Assembly (NCBI GenBank): GCA_018400335.1 | Contig: JAGYMT010000124.1 | Location: forward strand, 1-6,183 | Reading direction: 5' to 3' | Origin: Kiritimatiellia bacterium | Lineage (GTDB): Bacteria; Verrucomicrobiota; Kiritimatiellia; JAAZAB01 | Length of the DNA stretch: 6,183 nt | Part shown: in pieces, positions 1 through 5,536 of the stretch | Position numbering within the stretch: the stretch's first letter is position 1 | Layout of the letters: each line of letters starts with the position of its first letter | The notes under the pieces: model-generated | What the model was told of the DNA's origin: nothing | Seen by the model: only the letters and a program-made list of their open reading frames with translations | Databases searched by the model: none | Program-made: the position numbers and the translations under genes

Positions 1-2
1 GG

Positions 3-358
3 AGCAGATTTTTTGAGTCGGTGCAGAACCGAAAGCTGCCTTTTCACGGCAGAAAAGCGATTGATGCTCGCCACATCTGCTGCGCCATTCTTCAGGGGTG
101 TTGATCCTGACCTATGGCTATCGCCAGGCGCCCTTCGGCCAACGCGTGGCGTTAAGTCGGGATGATGGCATGACCTGGGACCACGACTGGATTTTTCGCG
201 ACGATGGTTTGGACGACGACCTTGGCTACCCCTCGACGGTGGAACTTGGCGACGGCAGCCTGGTTTCGGTCTATTATCAAAAAGCCGCGGCCGGCGAGAA
301 GTGCTCGCTGCTGTGGTCAAGATGGCGATTGCCCGTTAACCAGGAAACAACACCATGA
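3..358 (+). pseudogene. C-terminal part of a sialidase-like (BNR) protein, probably frameshifted, 5' end outside window
   Basis: The reading frame ending at 358 is open from 65, and its first recognisable residues are PHLLRHSSG, encoded from about 71. It continues with LTYGYR, one Asp box (SRDDGMTW, near 157-180), LGYPSTVEL, DGSL, VYYQ and a closing SRWRL. In my knowledge of the family this is the usual last quarter of a bacterial exo-alpha-sialidase-like propeller. The frame is closed by TGA at 62-64 just upstream. The third frame, open from position 3, carries NRKLPFHG, which resembles what normally precedes PPHLL, so a one-base frameshift around 60-70 is likely. A GTG at 98 could be called as a start but sits inside the conserved region and is not credible. 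The stop codon overlaps the next start as ATGA at 355-358, the spacing expected in an operon. The C-terminal assignment is firm; the frameshift reading is moderate. Confidence 0.7.
342..346 (+). promoter_or_regulatory. Ribosome-binding site for the 355 start
   Basis: AGGAA sits 8 bases before ATG at 355, inside the last codons of the preceding reading frame. With the ATGA overlap it suggests translational coupling. Confidence 0.5.
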
Positions 359-702
359 ATTCACGGATTACACTATCGCTCCAGGCAAAAGAGGGCAACC
401 CCCGCAACTCGGAAGGATCCTTCATCACCTTGAAGGATGAACGCATCCTTTTCGCCTACAGTCGCTATCGGGACAAGGACGACGGCAAAACCTGGCAAGC
501 CGCAGTGGACATCGAGACCGATCCCGGCCGCGGTTTCTGCTACACAGCCATCCATTTCACGGACGATGCCGTTTTGCTGGCCTACTGCTGCGGCGGCGGC
601 CAAAGCGCCGTATTGCAGGATTGCTGCATTCGACGCATTGAATGGAACGAGCTGCCGGATGTGCGCGCGCTGCACGGAAACATGAACGGAAGGGATGTTT
701 GA
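355..702 (+). CDS. Internally deleted sialidase-like protein (N- and C-terminal ends only)
   Basis: This 115-residue ORF fuses two pieces of one sialidase-like family. Residues 13-38 (GNPRNSEGSFITLKDERIL, then FAYSRY) are the typical first beta-strand segment. Residues 42-47 (DDGKTW) are the end of an Asp box, followed by IETDPGRGFCYTAIHF (53-68), DAVLLAYCCGG (71-81) and IRRIEW (92-97), which match the usual last blade. Family members are about 330-370 residues, so roughly 220-250 residues, including most blades and the central acidic and arginine residues, are missing between residues 38 and 42, yet the frame is intact. The last 9 residues (HGNMNGRDV) come from a 38-base repeat shared with a later gene junction and are probably not native. 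It follows the preceding gene with a 4-base overlap and has AGGAA 8 bases upstream. A complete propeller is impossible at this length, so catalysis is unlikely. A misassembly that removed the middle is an alternative explanation. Confidence 0.75.
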   Translation: MNSRITLSLQAKEGNPRNSEGSFITLKDERILFAYSRYRDKDDGKTWQAAVDIETDPGRGFCYTAIHFTDDAVLLAYCCGGGQSAVLQDCCIRRIEWNELPDVRALHGNMNGRDV

Positions 703-709
703 AATGGAA
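672..709 (+). repeat. 38-base perfect direct repeat, copy 1 (gene junction)
   Basis: The 38 bases at 672-709 are identical to 3390-3427. The unit starts GCACGGAAACATGAACGG and ends GATGTTTGAAATGGAA. It holds the GGAAGGG ribosome-binding site (688-694) and the ATG at 704. In this copy the frame of the upstream ORF runs through it to TGA at 700-702. In the other copy a different frame is used and the upstream gene ends at the internal TGA. Confidence 0.95.
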
Positions 710-2359
710 ACATTATTGACCGATTTCAGTTGTGCCCTGCCGCAAGACGCCTGGGTGGCGGACCGCGCCTTCGGTGACGTGCCGGCCAAGCCCGCGGGCG
801 GCTGGCGGCTGATGGACTACGTGTGCAAGGAATATGCGGGGCGCATGCTGACGACCTGCCAGCCCGATGCGGCGATATTGCGCATTCCCTTACGGCTGAA
901 GGGATGGCATGCCGTGTCGATCGGTATTGGCTGTTTCTGGGGGGAGGGGGCTCTGGATGTCCGGCTCAGTGGCGACCCGGACTGGCAGTGCTTGCACGTG
1001 AAAACGCCGGGCGAGGAACCCTGGATGATGGCCGACCTGACCGGTCGCGATCTGGAAATACGGCCAACCGAGGACCCCGTGTTTTGCCGGCTGCGCGGCA
1101 AATCGATGGTGGCCAGCCTGTTGTCCGTGCGCGCCGTCCCCATGCCCGGGGAACACGTGGCCCGAATCCACGACGAGACACCACGAAAACTGGTCTACAT
1201 CAACGACGGCCATGGCATCTTTTGGTTGGACGCCAAGCCCGGCCCGGATACCGTGAAGCGATTTCTTGAACCGTTTGCGGACAGCGACTGGAACGTCTGC
1301 TGTTTTGGCGTTGGCGGCGCGGATCTGACCAATTACCCCAGCGAGGCCGGGACCATTCTGGGTGACGGCTGGGACTTCCCTCGCGAAGGCGATTCGATCA
1401 AGGCCAGAATGCAGGAGACACTGAGCCGGGGGTGGGATGCCGTGCGGCAGGTCGCGGAAGCGACGCATGCGTGGAAACAGGAATGCTGGATCTATCTGCG
1501 TCCCCAAGCGTGGATGGGAAACTGGCCGTTCGATCACGCTTTCCGCAGCCGCTTCTACGGCGAACACCAACACTGCCGCTGCGTCGAGGCGGACGGCCGG
1601 CTGGACGCACACTTGAGCTTCGCCTATGACGAGGTGCGCGCCCAGCAGAACGCGATTGCCGCCGAAGCGCTTGAACGCGGCGCCGACGGCATTTGCCTGG
1701 TCCTGGTGCGCGGCTTTCCGCTGGCGCGGTACGAGGAACCGGTTCGTCGACGATATCGGGAATTGTACGGGCGTGACGCCCGGCAGTGTCCGGATACCGA
1801 TCCTGAGCTGCGCCTGGTCTGGCGCGAATTCGTCGAACGCTGGCTGCGGGAACTTCGCGACTTGCTCGACGCTGCCGGACCGACCGCGTCGGGCGGACGC
1901 CGCAAGCTCTCGGTCATTAGCGGGGCGAATCTCGAATGGAACCAGCGTTTCGGCATGGACATTGCCTATCTCGCCCGCCAGGGGCTGTTGGACGCCGTGA
2001 TGCCTTATCCGTACGGCTGGTGTTTCCCCGGGGCCGGTCCTTACCAACCCATTGCCGTGGAAGAATATGTTCGCGCCCTGGAGGGAACCGGGGTTCCGGT
2101 CTATCCCAGTCTCGGCTATTACGGCGATCACCATCTCGGGCTGGGTGAATACCGGCGTCGGGCGCATGCCTGCTACCAGGCCGGCGCGGCCGGCCTCTGC
2201 CGGTGGGATACCGATCCCCACCTGGCCAAGGTGCGTCTGAACAGCCCGGTCCAGACGCGACTCTGGTGCGAAGTCTATCAACCGGAGGATCGGAATCTGC
2301 CCTTTGAGGATATCGGCGGTATTCCGCAAGGACCGTTTTCGCCAACCGTTGGATTATAG
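704..2359 (+). CDS. Glycosidase-like TIM-barrel protein with N-terminal beta-sandwich-like region
   Basis: The product has 551 residues. Residues 1 to about 145 are strand-rich and resemble a carbohydrate-binding-type beta sandwich. From about 160 onward the pattern is a TIM barrel: VYINDGHGIFWL (164-175), HLSFAYDEVRAQQ (303-315), GADGICLVLVRGFP (326-339), a helical stretch with WREFVERWLRELRDLLD (373-389), a strand KLSVISGANLEW (401-412), GLLDAVMPYPYGW (427-439) and GAAGLCRWDTD (494-504). These resemble uncharacterised glycosyl-hydrolase-like proteins (GHL10-type) of PVC bacteria, by recollection rather than search. I chose ATG 704 over ATG 695 because GGAAGGG (688-694) touches 695 but lies 9 bases from 704. 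It starts 1 base after the previous stop. No signal peptide or membrane segment is visible. In the DGIELD-type motif I expect at 328-333, Cys331 and Val333 replace the acids, so hydrolytic activity is uncertain. Fold fairly sure; substrate unknown. Confidence 0.75.
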   Translation: METLLTDFSCALPQDAWVADRAFGDVPAKPAGGWRLMDYVCKEYAGRMLTTCQPDAAILRIPLRLKGWHAVSIGIGCFWGEGALDVRLSGDPDWQCLHVKTPGEEPWMMADLTGRDLEIRPTEDPVFCRLRGKSMVASLLSVRAVPMPGEHVARIHDETPRKLVYINDGHGIFWLDAKPGPDTVKRFLEPFADSDWNVCCFGVGGADLTNYPSEAGTILGDGWDFPREGDSIKARMQETLSRGWDAVRQVAEATHAWKQECWIYLRPQAWMGNWPFDHAFRSRFYGEHQHCRCVEADGRLDAHLSFAYDEVRAQQNAIAAEALERGADGICLVLVRGFPLARYEEPVRRRYRELYGRDARQCPDTDPELRLVWREFVERWLRELRDLLDAAGPTASGGRRKLSVISGANLEWNQRFGMDIAYLARQGLLDAVMPYPYGWCFPGAGPYQPIAVEEYVRALEGTGVPVYPSLGYYGDHHLGLGEYRRRAHACYQAGAAGLCRWDTDPHLAKVRLNSPVQTRLWCEVYQPEDRNLPFEDIGGIPQGPFSPTVGL

Positions 2360-2362
2360 GAG
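2358..2362 (+). promoter_or_regulatory. Ribosome-binding site overlapping the upstream stop codon
   Basis: AGGAG shares its first two bases with the TAG stop (2357-2359) of the upstream gene and lies 6 bases before ATG 2369. This is the strongest Shine-Dalgarno sequence in the window, and it supports both that start and coupled translation. Confidence 0.7.
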
Positions 2363-2368
2363 AAGAAC

Positions 2369-3403
2369 ATGGAACGCTACATCGCCATCGACAACGTCTG
2401 CGCCTGGCCGAATCTGACGAAGATGCCGGACGGCGCCATCATCGCCACCATCTTCAATCAGCCCTGTCACGGCCTCTGGGAAGGGGACGTCGAGTGCTGG
2501 GCCAGCGAGGACGGCGGGCGGCTCTGGCGGCTGCGCGGCACGCCCGCCCCGCATGAGCCGGGCACCAACCGCATGAACGTCGCCGCCGGGCTGGCCGCCA
2601 ATGGCGACTTAGTTGTCCTCGCCTCCGGCTGGAACCACCGCCCGCGCCAAGGGGAAGGCGCCGCGGGACACGACGGGGAAGCGCGCCCGTTGTTGCCCTG
2701 GGTCTGCCGTTCGACCGACGGCGGCCGCACCTGGACGCGGGCCGAAACCCTTCTGCCGCCGGAAAAAAAATCGGCCCGCATCATCCCCTTCGGCGACGTC
2801 GTCCAGCTTAAGGACGGCACGCTCGGCGTCTGCATCTACAGTTGGCAGCCGCCGGACGAGCACAACTGTTACTTCTACAGCAGCACGGACGATGGGCGCA
2901 CCTGGACGATCCGCGGCGTCATCCAGGAGAGCAACATCAACGAGACCGCGCCGCTGGTGCTTGCCAATGGCGACCTGCTGGCCTGCGCCCGCACCCTCGA
3001 CGACCAGCACCTGGAACTCTTCCGCTCGACCGACCACGGCTGCACCTGGACGCGCGAACAGGCGGTCAGCGGCGCGATGCAGCACCCTGCGCACCTGCTG
3101 ACTCTCGCCGACGGGCGCATCCTGCTGACTTATGGCCGGCGCGGGGAGCCATTCTTCCAGGGCATCGGTTACCGGCTCAGCGCCGACGGCGGCCGCACCT
3201 GGTCGGAGCCTGCCATCCTCCTGGAAAGTCACCACAGAACCGACATGAAATGGCCGCACAGTGACGGCGGCTATCCCGCCAGCGTTCCACTCGATGACGG
3301 CCGCATCGCCACCGCCTGGTACAGTAGCGCCGCTCCCGGCGTACACGAGCGTTACCATATGGGCATGGCGATATGGACGGTGGAGGCGGGCACGGAAACA
3401 TGA
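2369..3403 (+). CDS. Exo-alpha-sialidase-like BNR/Asp-box protein
   Basis: The product has 344 residues, a normal length for a single-domain sialidase-like propeller. Five Asp boxes (SxDxGxxW) are visible: residues 46-53 (SEDGGRLW), 115-122 (STDGGRTW), 172-179 (STDDGRTW), 220-227 (STDHGCTW) and 271-278 (SADGGRTW). This fits a six-bladed beta-propeller. The motif INETAPLVLANGDLLACAR (190-208) corresponds to the family's NExxxxxLxDGxLLxxxR segment, supplying a candidate acid (Glu192) and arginine (Arg208). GYPASVPLDDGRIATAWYS (301-319) is the typical final blade, where a tyrosine is usually catalytic. Such enzymes remove terminal sialic acids or related sugars from glycans, but many environmental members have other or unknown substrates. 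No signal peptide is visible. The start is fixed by AGGAG 6 bases upstream. It lies 9 bases after the TIM-barrel gene and 18 before the next propeller gene, so all three are probably co-transcribed. Superfamily very likely; sialic acid specificity unproven. Confidence 0.85.
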   Translation: MERYIAIDNVCAWPNLTKMPDGAIIATIFNQPCHGLWEGDVECWASEDGGRLWRLRGTPAPHEPGTNRMNVAAGLAANGDLVVLASGWNHRPRQGEGAAGHDGEARPLLPWVCRSTDGGRTWTRAETLLPPEKKSARIIPFGDVVQLKDGTLGVCIYSWQPPDEHNCYFYSSTDDGRTWTIRGVIQESNINETAPLVLANGDLLACARTLDDQHLELFRSTDHGCTWTREQAVSGAMQHPAHLLTLADGRILLTYGRRGEPFFQGIGYRLSADGGRTWSEPAILLESHHRTDMKWPHSDGGYPASVPLDDGRIATAWYSSAAPGVHERYHMGMAIWTVEAGTET

Positions 3404-3427
3404 ACGGAAGGGATGTTTGAAATGGAA
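3390..3427 (+). repeat. 38-base perfect direct repeat, copy 2 (gene junction)
   Basis: This is identical to 672-709. It contains the last codons and TGA (3401-3403) of the upstream sialidase-like gene, the GGAAGGG ribosome-binding site (3406-3412) and the ATG at 3422 of the next gene. Identity stops abruptly on both sides, although both flanks are coding. Confidence 0.95.
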
Positions 3428-4726
3428 CACTGCATCAGCGTCTCTCGTCATCCGCGCGCGCTGTGCGCGGTGCCGTCGCAGCCGCCTGGCGAAGAATGGG
3501 CCTATCAATTGGCGCACGTCTTTCAACTGAGCCCGACCGAGATCGGGTTGGCGCCCAACATTCGCCGGTGTCATGTGCAAACTGTCGATCTGGAGGTGGG
3601 GAACGACTTGCTCATCCTCGATAACTTTGACTCCATCTCCCCGAAAGCCACCGTGCCGATGAATCGTAGCGAACTCGCGGCCCACCCCCGGACGGGTGAA
3701 CGTTTACTGATGAGCCGCTATCCCCTGGCCGGAGGGTTTGTGCCTCTCGGCGCCATGCGGGCCGACGGTTTGCCCCATCCCCACGCCGGCACCGGGTTCG
3801 CCATGTCACACGTCATCGGTTTTCCGGTGGACGCGAGGGGAAACGTGCGTGTCCGCGGCGAATGGGAGGTGGCTGACCGGTACGCCGCGGCCGAGGTGCA
3901 GCAGTACCGCTACGATGGGAAGCGGTTTTTCGTGGAGCACGTCGAGATGGCGCCGTTTGACGCGCTTTTGCCGGACTGGGTGTTTACCTCCATGCCGTTG
4001 GGTAATTGCCTGCCTGACGGTGATGACCTCCTGAACGGCTTCGTGGGGAAGCCGACCGGCAGCACGGGCAGCGCGGGCAGCGGGCTGGCCCGCTGGCGGC
4101 GTACCGACGGGCGGTGGCGGCTCGCTTCCTATGTGCCCGTTACGCCTCTGGATGGCGCCTACGAACCCAGCCTGGCGCGCGATGGCGACGGCAGCCTGCT
4201 GTTCGCCGCGCGCGGCGGACAGCCGGGGCCGCGGGAGAACTCGATCCTGGTCTGGCGATCGAGCGACGGCGGCGTCACCTGGGAATGGATACTGCACGCG
4301 CCCAAAGCGCGGGCCGGCACTCCGGTGACGATCAACAAGGCGACCGACGGCACGATCTATATCGCGGGTAATCCGTACATGGAAACCGATTCGCTCGGCC
4401 GCCGCCAGCCGTCCATCGAGATGCGCGAGACGCTCCTGCTCTGGCCGCTTAGCGATGATCGGCGGAGTCTGCTGGAGCCTATCATGGCACGCGACTGCAA
4501 CGCCGATTTCGGAAAACCGCCTTACGGTTCCATCTGGCGCGCCGACCATCCGGTCGGGCTGAACGTCCGCCTGGCTGATGGCCGCTGGCATCACCTGCTG
4601 GCCTATCGCGTGCTGGAGCAGAACGAATGCATCGGCGGCGCCCCGGCCACCGCCCACACGGGCGCCTATCTCGAAGAAGTCAAGTTCGGCGAAACCGTAA
4701 CCGCCGGGTGGATTTTTAATAGATGA
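3422..4726 (+). CDS. Divergent sialidase-superfamily beta-propeller protein
   Basis: The product has 434 residues, about 90 more than its upstream neighbour. Only one clear Asp box is present, SSDGGVTW at 280-287. The preceding segment AYEPSLARDGDGSLLFAARGG (246-266) matches the family's glutamate-DGxLL-arginine stretch, with Glu248 and Arg264 as candidate active-site residues. A second strand pair with TDGTIYIAG follows at 308-316, and ADGRWHHLLAYRV at 385-397 near the end. A small Gly/Ser-rich loop, GSTGSAGSG, lies at 213-221. No signal peptide or membrane helix is seen. I chose ATG 3422 rather than 3413 because the GGAAGGG at 3406-3412 is 9 bases from the former and directly abuts the latter. 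Its initiation region is shared with the TIM-barrel gene through the 38-base repeat. It is last in the apparent operon, 8 bases before a terminator hairpin. It is probably a glycan-processing or glycan-binding propeller; exact activity unknown. Confidence 0.75.
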   Translation: MEHCISVSRHPRALCAVPSQPPGEEWAYQLAHVFQLSPTEIGLAPNIRRCHVQTVDLEVGNDLLILDNFDSISPKATVPMNRSELAAHPRTGERLLMSRYPLAGGFVPLGAMRADGLPHPHAGTGFAMSHVIGFPVDARGNVRVRGEWEVADRYAAAEVQQYRYDGKRFFVEHVEMAPFDALLPDWVFTSMPLGNCLPDGDDLLNGFVGKPTGSTGSAGSGLARWRRTDGRWRLASYVPVTPLDGAYEPSLARDGDGSLLFAARGGQPGPRENSILVWRSSDGGVTWEWILHAPKARAGTPVTINKATDGTIYIAGNPYMETDSLGRRQPSIEMRETLLLWPLSDDRRSLLEPIMARDCNADFGKPPYGSIWRADHPVGLNVRLADGRWHHLLAYRVLEQNECIGGAPATAHTGAYLEEVKFGETVTAGWIFNR

Positions 4727-4734
4727 GTCTCTTG

Positions 4735-4783
4735 CAAAACCCCTCGCGCCGCCCGCTTAGAGCGGTCGCCACGAGGGGTTTTG
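4735..4783 (+). terminator. Rho-independent terminator with two-step stem
   Basis: A perfect 12-base stem pairs CAAAACCCCTCG (4735-4746) with CGAGGGGTTTTG (4772-4783). Inside the 25-base loop a second 5-base stem, CCGCT (4753-4757) with AGCGG (4761-4765), can form. The right arm ends in TTTTG, and the left arm is A-rich, so the structure could act on either strand. It starts 8 bases after the stop at 4726, where an operon-ending terminator belongs. Confidence 0.8.
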
Positions 4784-4865
4784 TAGGTGAAAATGGCGTG
4801 TGCGAACGCGTGTTGGACTGTTGGCGCGTTTGAGAGGCTGGAAATCGGCCTCAGATTGCAGTGGT

Positions 4866-4882
4866 GCAGGCGTCCCGCCTGC
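4866..4882. repeat. GC-rich palindromic intergenic repeat
   Basis: GCAGGCG (4866-4872) and CGCCTGC (4876-4882) are perfect inverted arms around TCC. Reverse-strand translation of the surrounding bases gives ERAGGTPAPLQ. I recall that peptide string as a frequent spurious product of dispersed intergenic repeats in Verrucomicrobiota, Lentisphaerota and Kiritimatiellota genomes. The palindrome is directly visible; membership in that repeat family is from memory. Confidence 0.6.
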
Positions 4883-4895
4883 TCTTTCGTCAAAG

Positions 4896-4907
4896 AAACA
4901 AAGAGAT
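4896..4907 (+). repeat. 12-base direct repeat, left copy
   Basis: AAACAAAGAGAT occurs here and again at 5186-5197, bracketing the methyltransferase fragment. This copy also supplies the weak purine-rich region in front of ATG 4914. Confidence 0.6.
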
Positions 4908-4913
4908 TGCAAT

Positions 4914-5186
4914 ATGGATGATTTCAAACTCCTAATCGACCTGCACAAACTTTTGGAGAAACACGGCTACTCGCCCATTGGGCACTTTTTCTTGCCGGAA
5001 CATTGCTGGCTGGACAAATACTACCGGCCCATGCAGGCGAGATTCCATGACTTCCTGAACCGGAACGGAAACAGCGAAAAATCACGTCAGATCGTGGCCA
5101 CGGAGCAACGGGAGATTGACCTCTACGAGACATACAAGACTCACATCAGCTACGGGGTGTATATAGCAAGGAAACTGAATTTGTAA
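4914..5186 (+). CDS. Orphan C-terminal fragment of a SAM-dependent methyltransferase
   Basis: The 90 residues from ATG 4914 read as the last third of a class I SAM-dependent methyltransferase. The signature is LLEKHGYSPIGHFFLPEHCW (13-32), then LDKYYRPMQARFHDFLNR (33-50), EQREIDLYETYK (64-75) and SYGVYIARKL (79-88). In intact relatives of about 250 residues this segment follows the Rossmann core. That core, including the glycine-rich SAM-binding motif, is absent here and not found in any frame of the 130 bases upstream, so the product cannot bind SAM in the usual way. G+C is about 51% over 4921-5160, below the neighbours (63% at 5341-5400), which suggests a different origin. An AAAGAG stretch lies 7 bases before the ATG. 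The frame could begin at GTG 4800, but those extra residues come from repeat sequence. Family assignment is confident; expression is doubtful. Confidence 0.7.
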   Translation: MDDFKLLIDLHKLLEKHGYSPIGHFFLPEHCWLDKYYRPMQARFHDFLNRNGNSEKSRQIVATEQREIDLYETYKTHISYGVYIARKLNL

Positions 5187-5197
5187 AACAAAGAGAT
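5186..5197 (+). repeat. 12-base direct repeat, right copy
   Basis: AAACAAAGAGAT starts at the last base of the methyltransferase-fragment stop codon and matches 4896-4907 exactly, 290 bases away. The stretch 5198-5242 that follows is A-rich at first and holds no recognisable gene. Confidence 0.6.
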
Positions 5198-5242
5198 AAA
5201 AAAATCAGGCAATGGTCAGGTTGAAGATCAGCGTGTTTTCCG

Positions 5243-5536
5243 TTGACATGGAAAGACCGAGTCTTCATATTCCTGCCGCTGGAGATCAACTGCCGCACCG
5301 GCGCGCCGGACTTTGTCCGTGTCGAAATCCAGGACGCCGCAGGCGCGCCGATCCCGGGATACACGCTCGATGACTGCCCCGAGATCATCGGCGATGAGAT
5401 CGAACGCATCGTTGCGTGGAAGCAAGGGCCGGACCTCAGCCGCCTAGCCGGGCAGCCGATCCGCCTGCGCTTCGTGATGAAGGACGCGGATATGTTCGCG
5501 CTGCGGTTCAGAGATGAGAACCATGAATACATCTAA
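5243..5536 (+). CDS. Orphan C-terminal beta-sandwich of a sialidase/glycosidase-type protein
   Basis: The frame is open from 5225 to TAA at 5534-5536 and has no ATG; the only available start is TTG 5243 (97 residues). From about residue 21 it reads APDFVRVEIQDAAGAPIPGY (21-40), LDDCPEIIGDEIERIVAWKQ (42-61), DLSRLAGQPIRLRFVMKD (64-81) and DMFALRF (83-89). I recognise this as the C-terminal domain that ends many planctomycete and verrucomicrobial sialidase-like or GH-family proteins, where it follows a catalytic domain of 350 or more residues. That catalytic part is absent: upstream lie only 56 non-coding bases and the methyltransferase remnant. No Shine-Dalgarno sequence precedes the TTG. The frame overlaps the next gene by 14 bases, as a real upstream operon member would. 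It is most likely a 5'-deleted remnant that keeps its old junction with the downstream gene. Confidence 0.65.
   Translation: MTWKDRVFIFLPLEINCRTGAPDFVRVEIQDAAGAPIPGYTLDDCPEIIGDEIERIVAWKQGPDLSRLAGQPIRLRFVMKDADMFALRFRDENHEYI

Larger units (their letters stand above)
4784..4913. other. Intergenic spacer with repeat debris
   Basis: No gene is supported here. The spacer holds two copies of TGTTGG at 8-base spacing (4811-4816, 4819-4824), the palindrome at 4866-4882 and one arm of the 12-base direct repeat (4896-4907). A GTG-initiated frame runs through from 4800 into the methyltransferase fragment, but its first 38 residues look like translated repeat (GAGVPPAL). I see no convincing promoter boxes. 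Confidence 0.5.

Noticed and set aside
695..703. Upstream ATG starts at 695 and, in the second repeat copy, at 3413
   Set aside because: The GGAAGGG ribosome-binding site abuts these ATGs directly, leaving no spacing. The ATGs 9 bases further on (704, 3422) are properly placed.
938..950. G-rich run in the TIM-barrel gene as a possible quadruplex
   Set aside because: There are too few separated G-tracts, and it is in the middle of a coding frame with ordinary codons.
890..2329. Long open frame (479 codons) on the reverse strand, opposite the TIM-barrel gene
   Set aside because: It is a mirror of a GC-rich coding gene. Its translation shows no recognisable domain, while the + strand frame has clear family motifs and a good ribosome-binding site.
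2609..3685. Reverse-strand open frame of 358 codons crossing two + strand genes
   Set aside because: It spans the junction of two well-supported genes, is rich in Arg, Ala, Val and Gly, and has no known motif. It is a codon-bias shadow.
4054..4090. Short CGGGCAGC-like tandem pattern that could be called a minisatellite
   Set aside because: Only about three imperfect units, coding for a Gly/Ser loop inside a gene. It is better described as part of the protein.
3806..4657. Reverse-strand open frame of 283 codons
   Set aside because: It lies wholly inside the 3422-4726 gene on the opposite strand with no supporting signal.
4800..4913. GTG-initiated N-terminal extension of the methyltransferase fragment
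   Set aside because: The added 38 residues translate the palindromic repeat and show no methyltransferase similarity.
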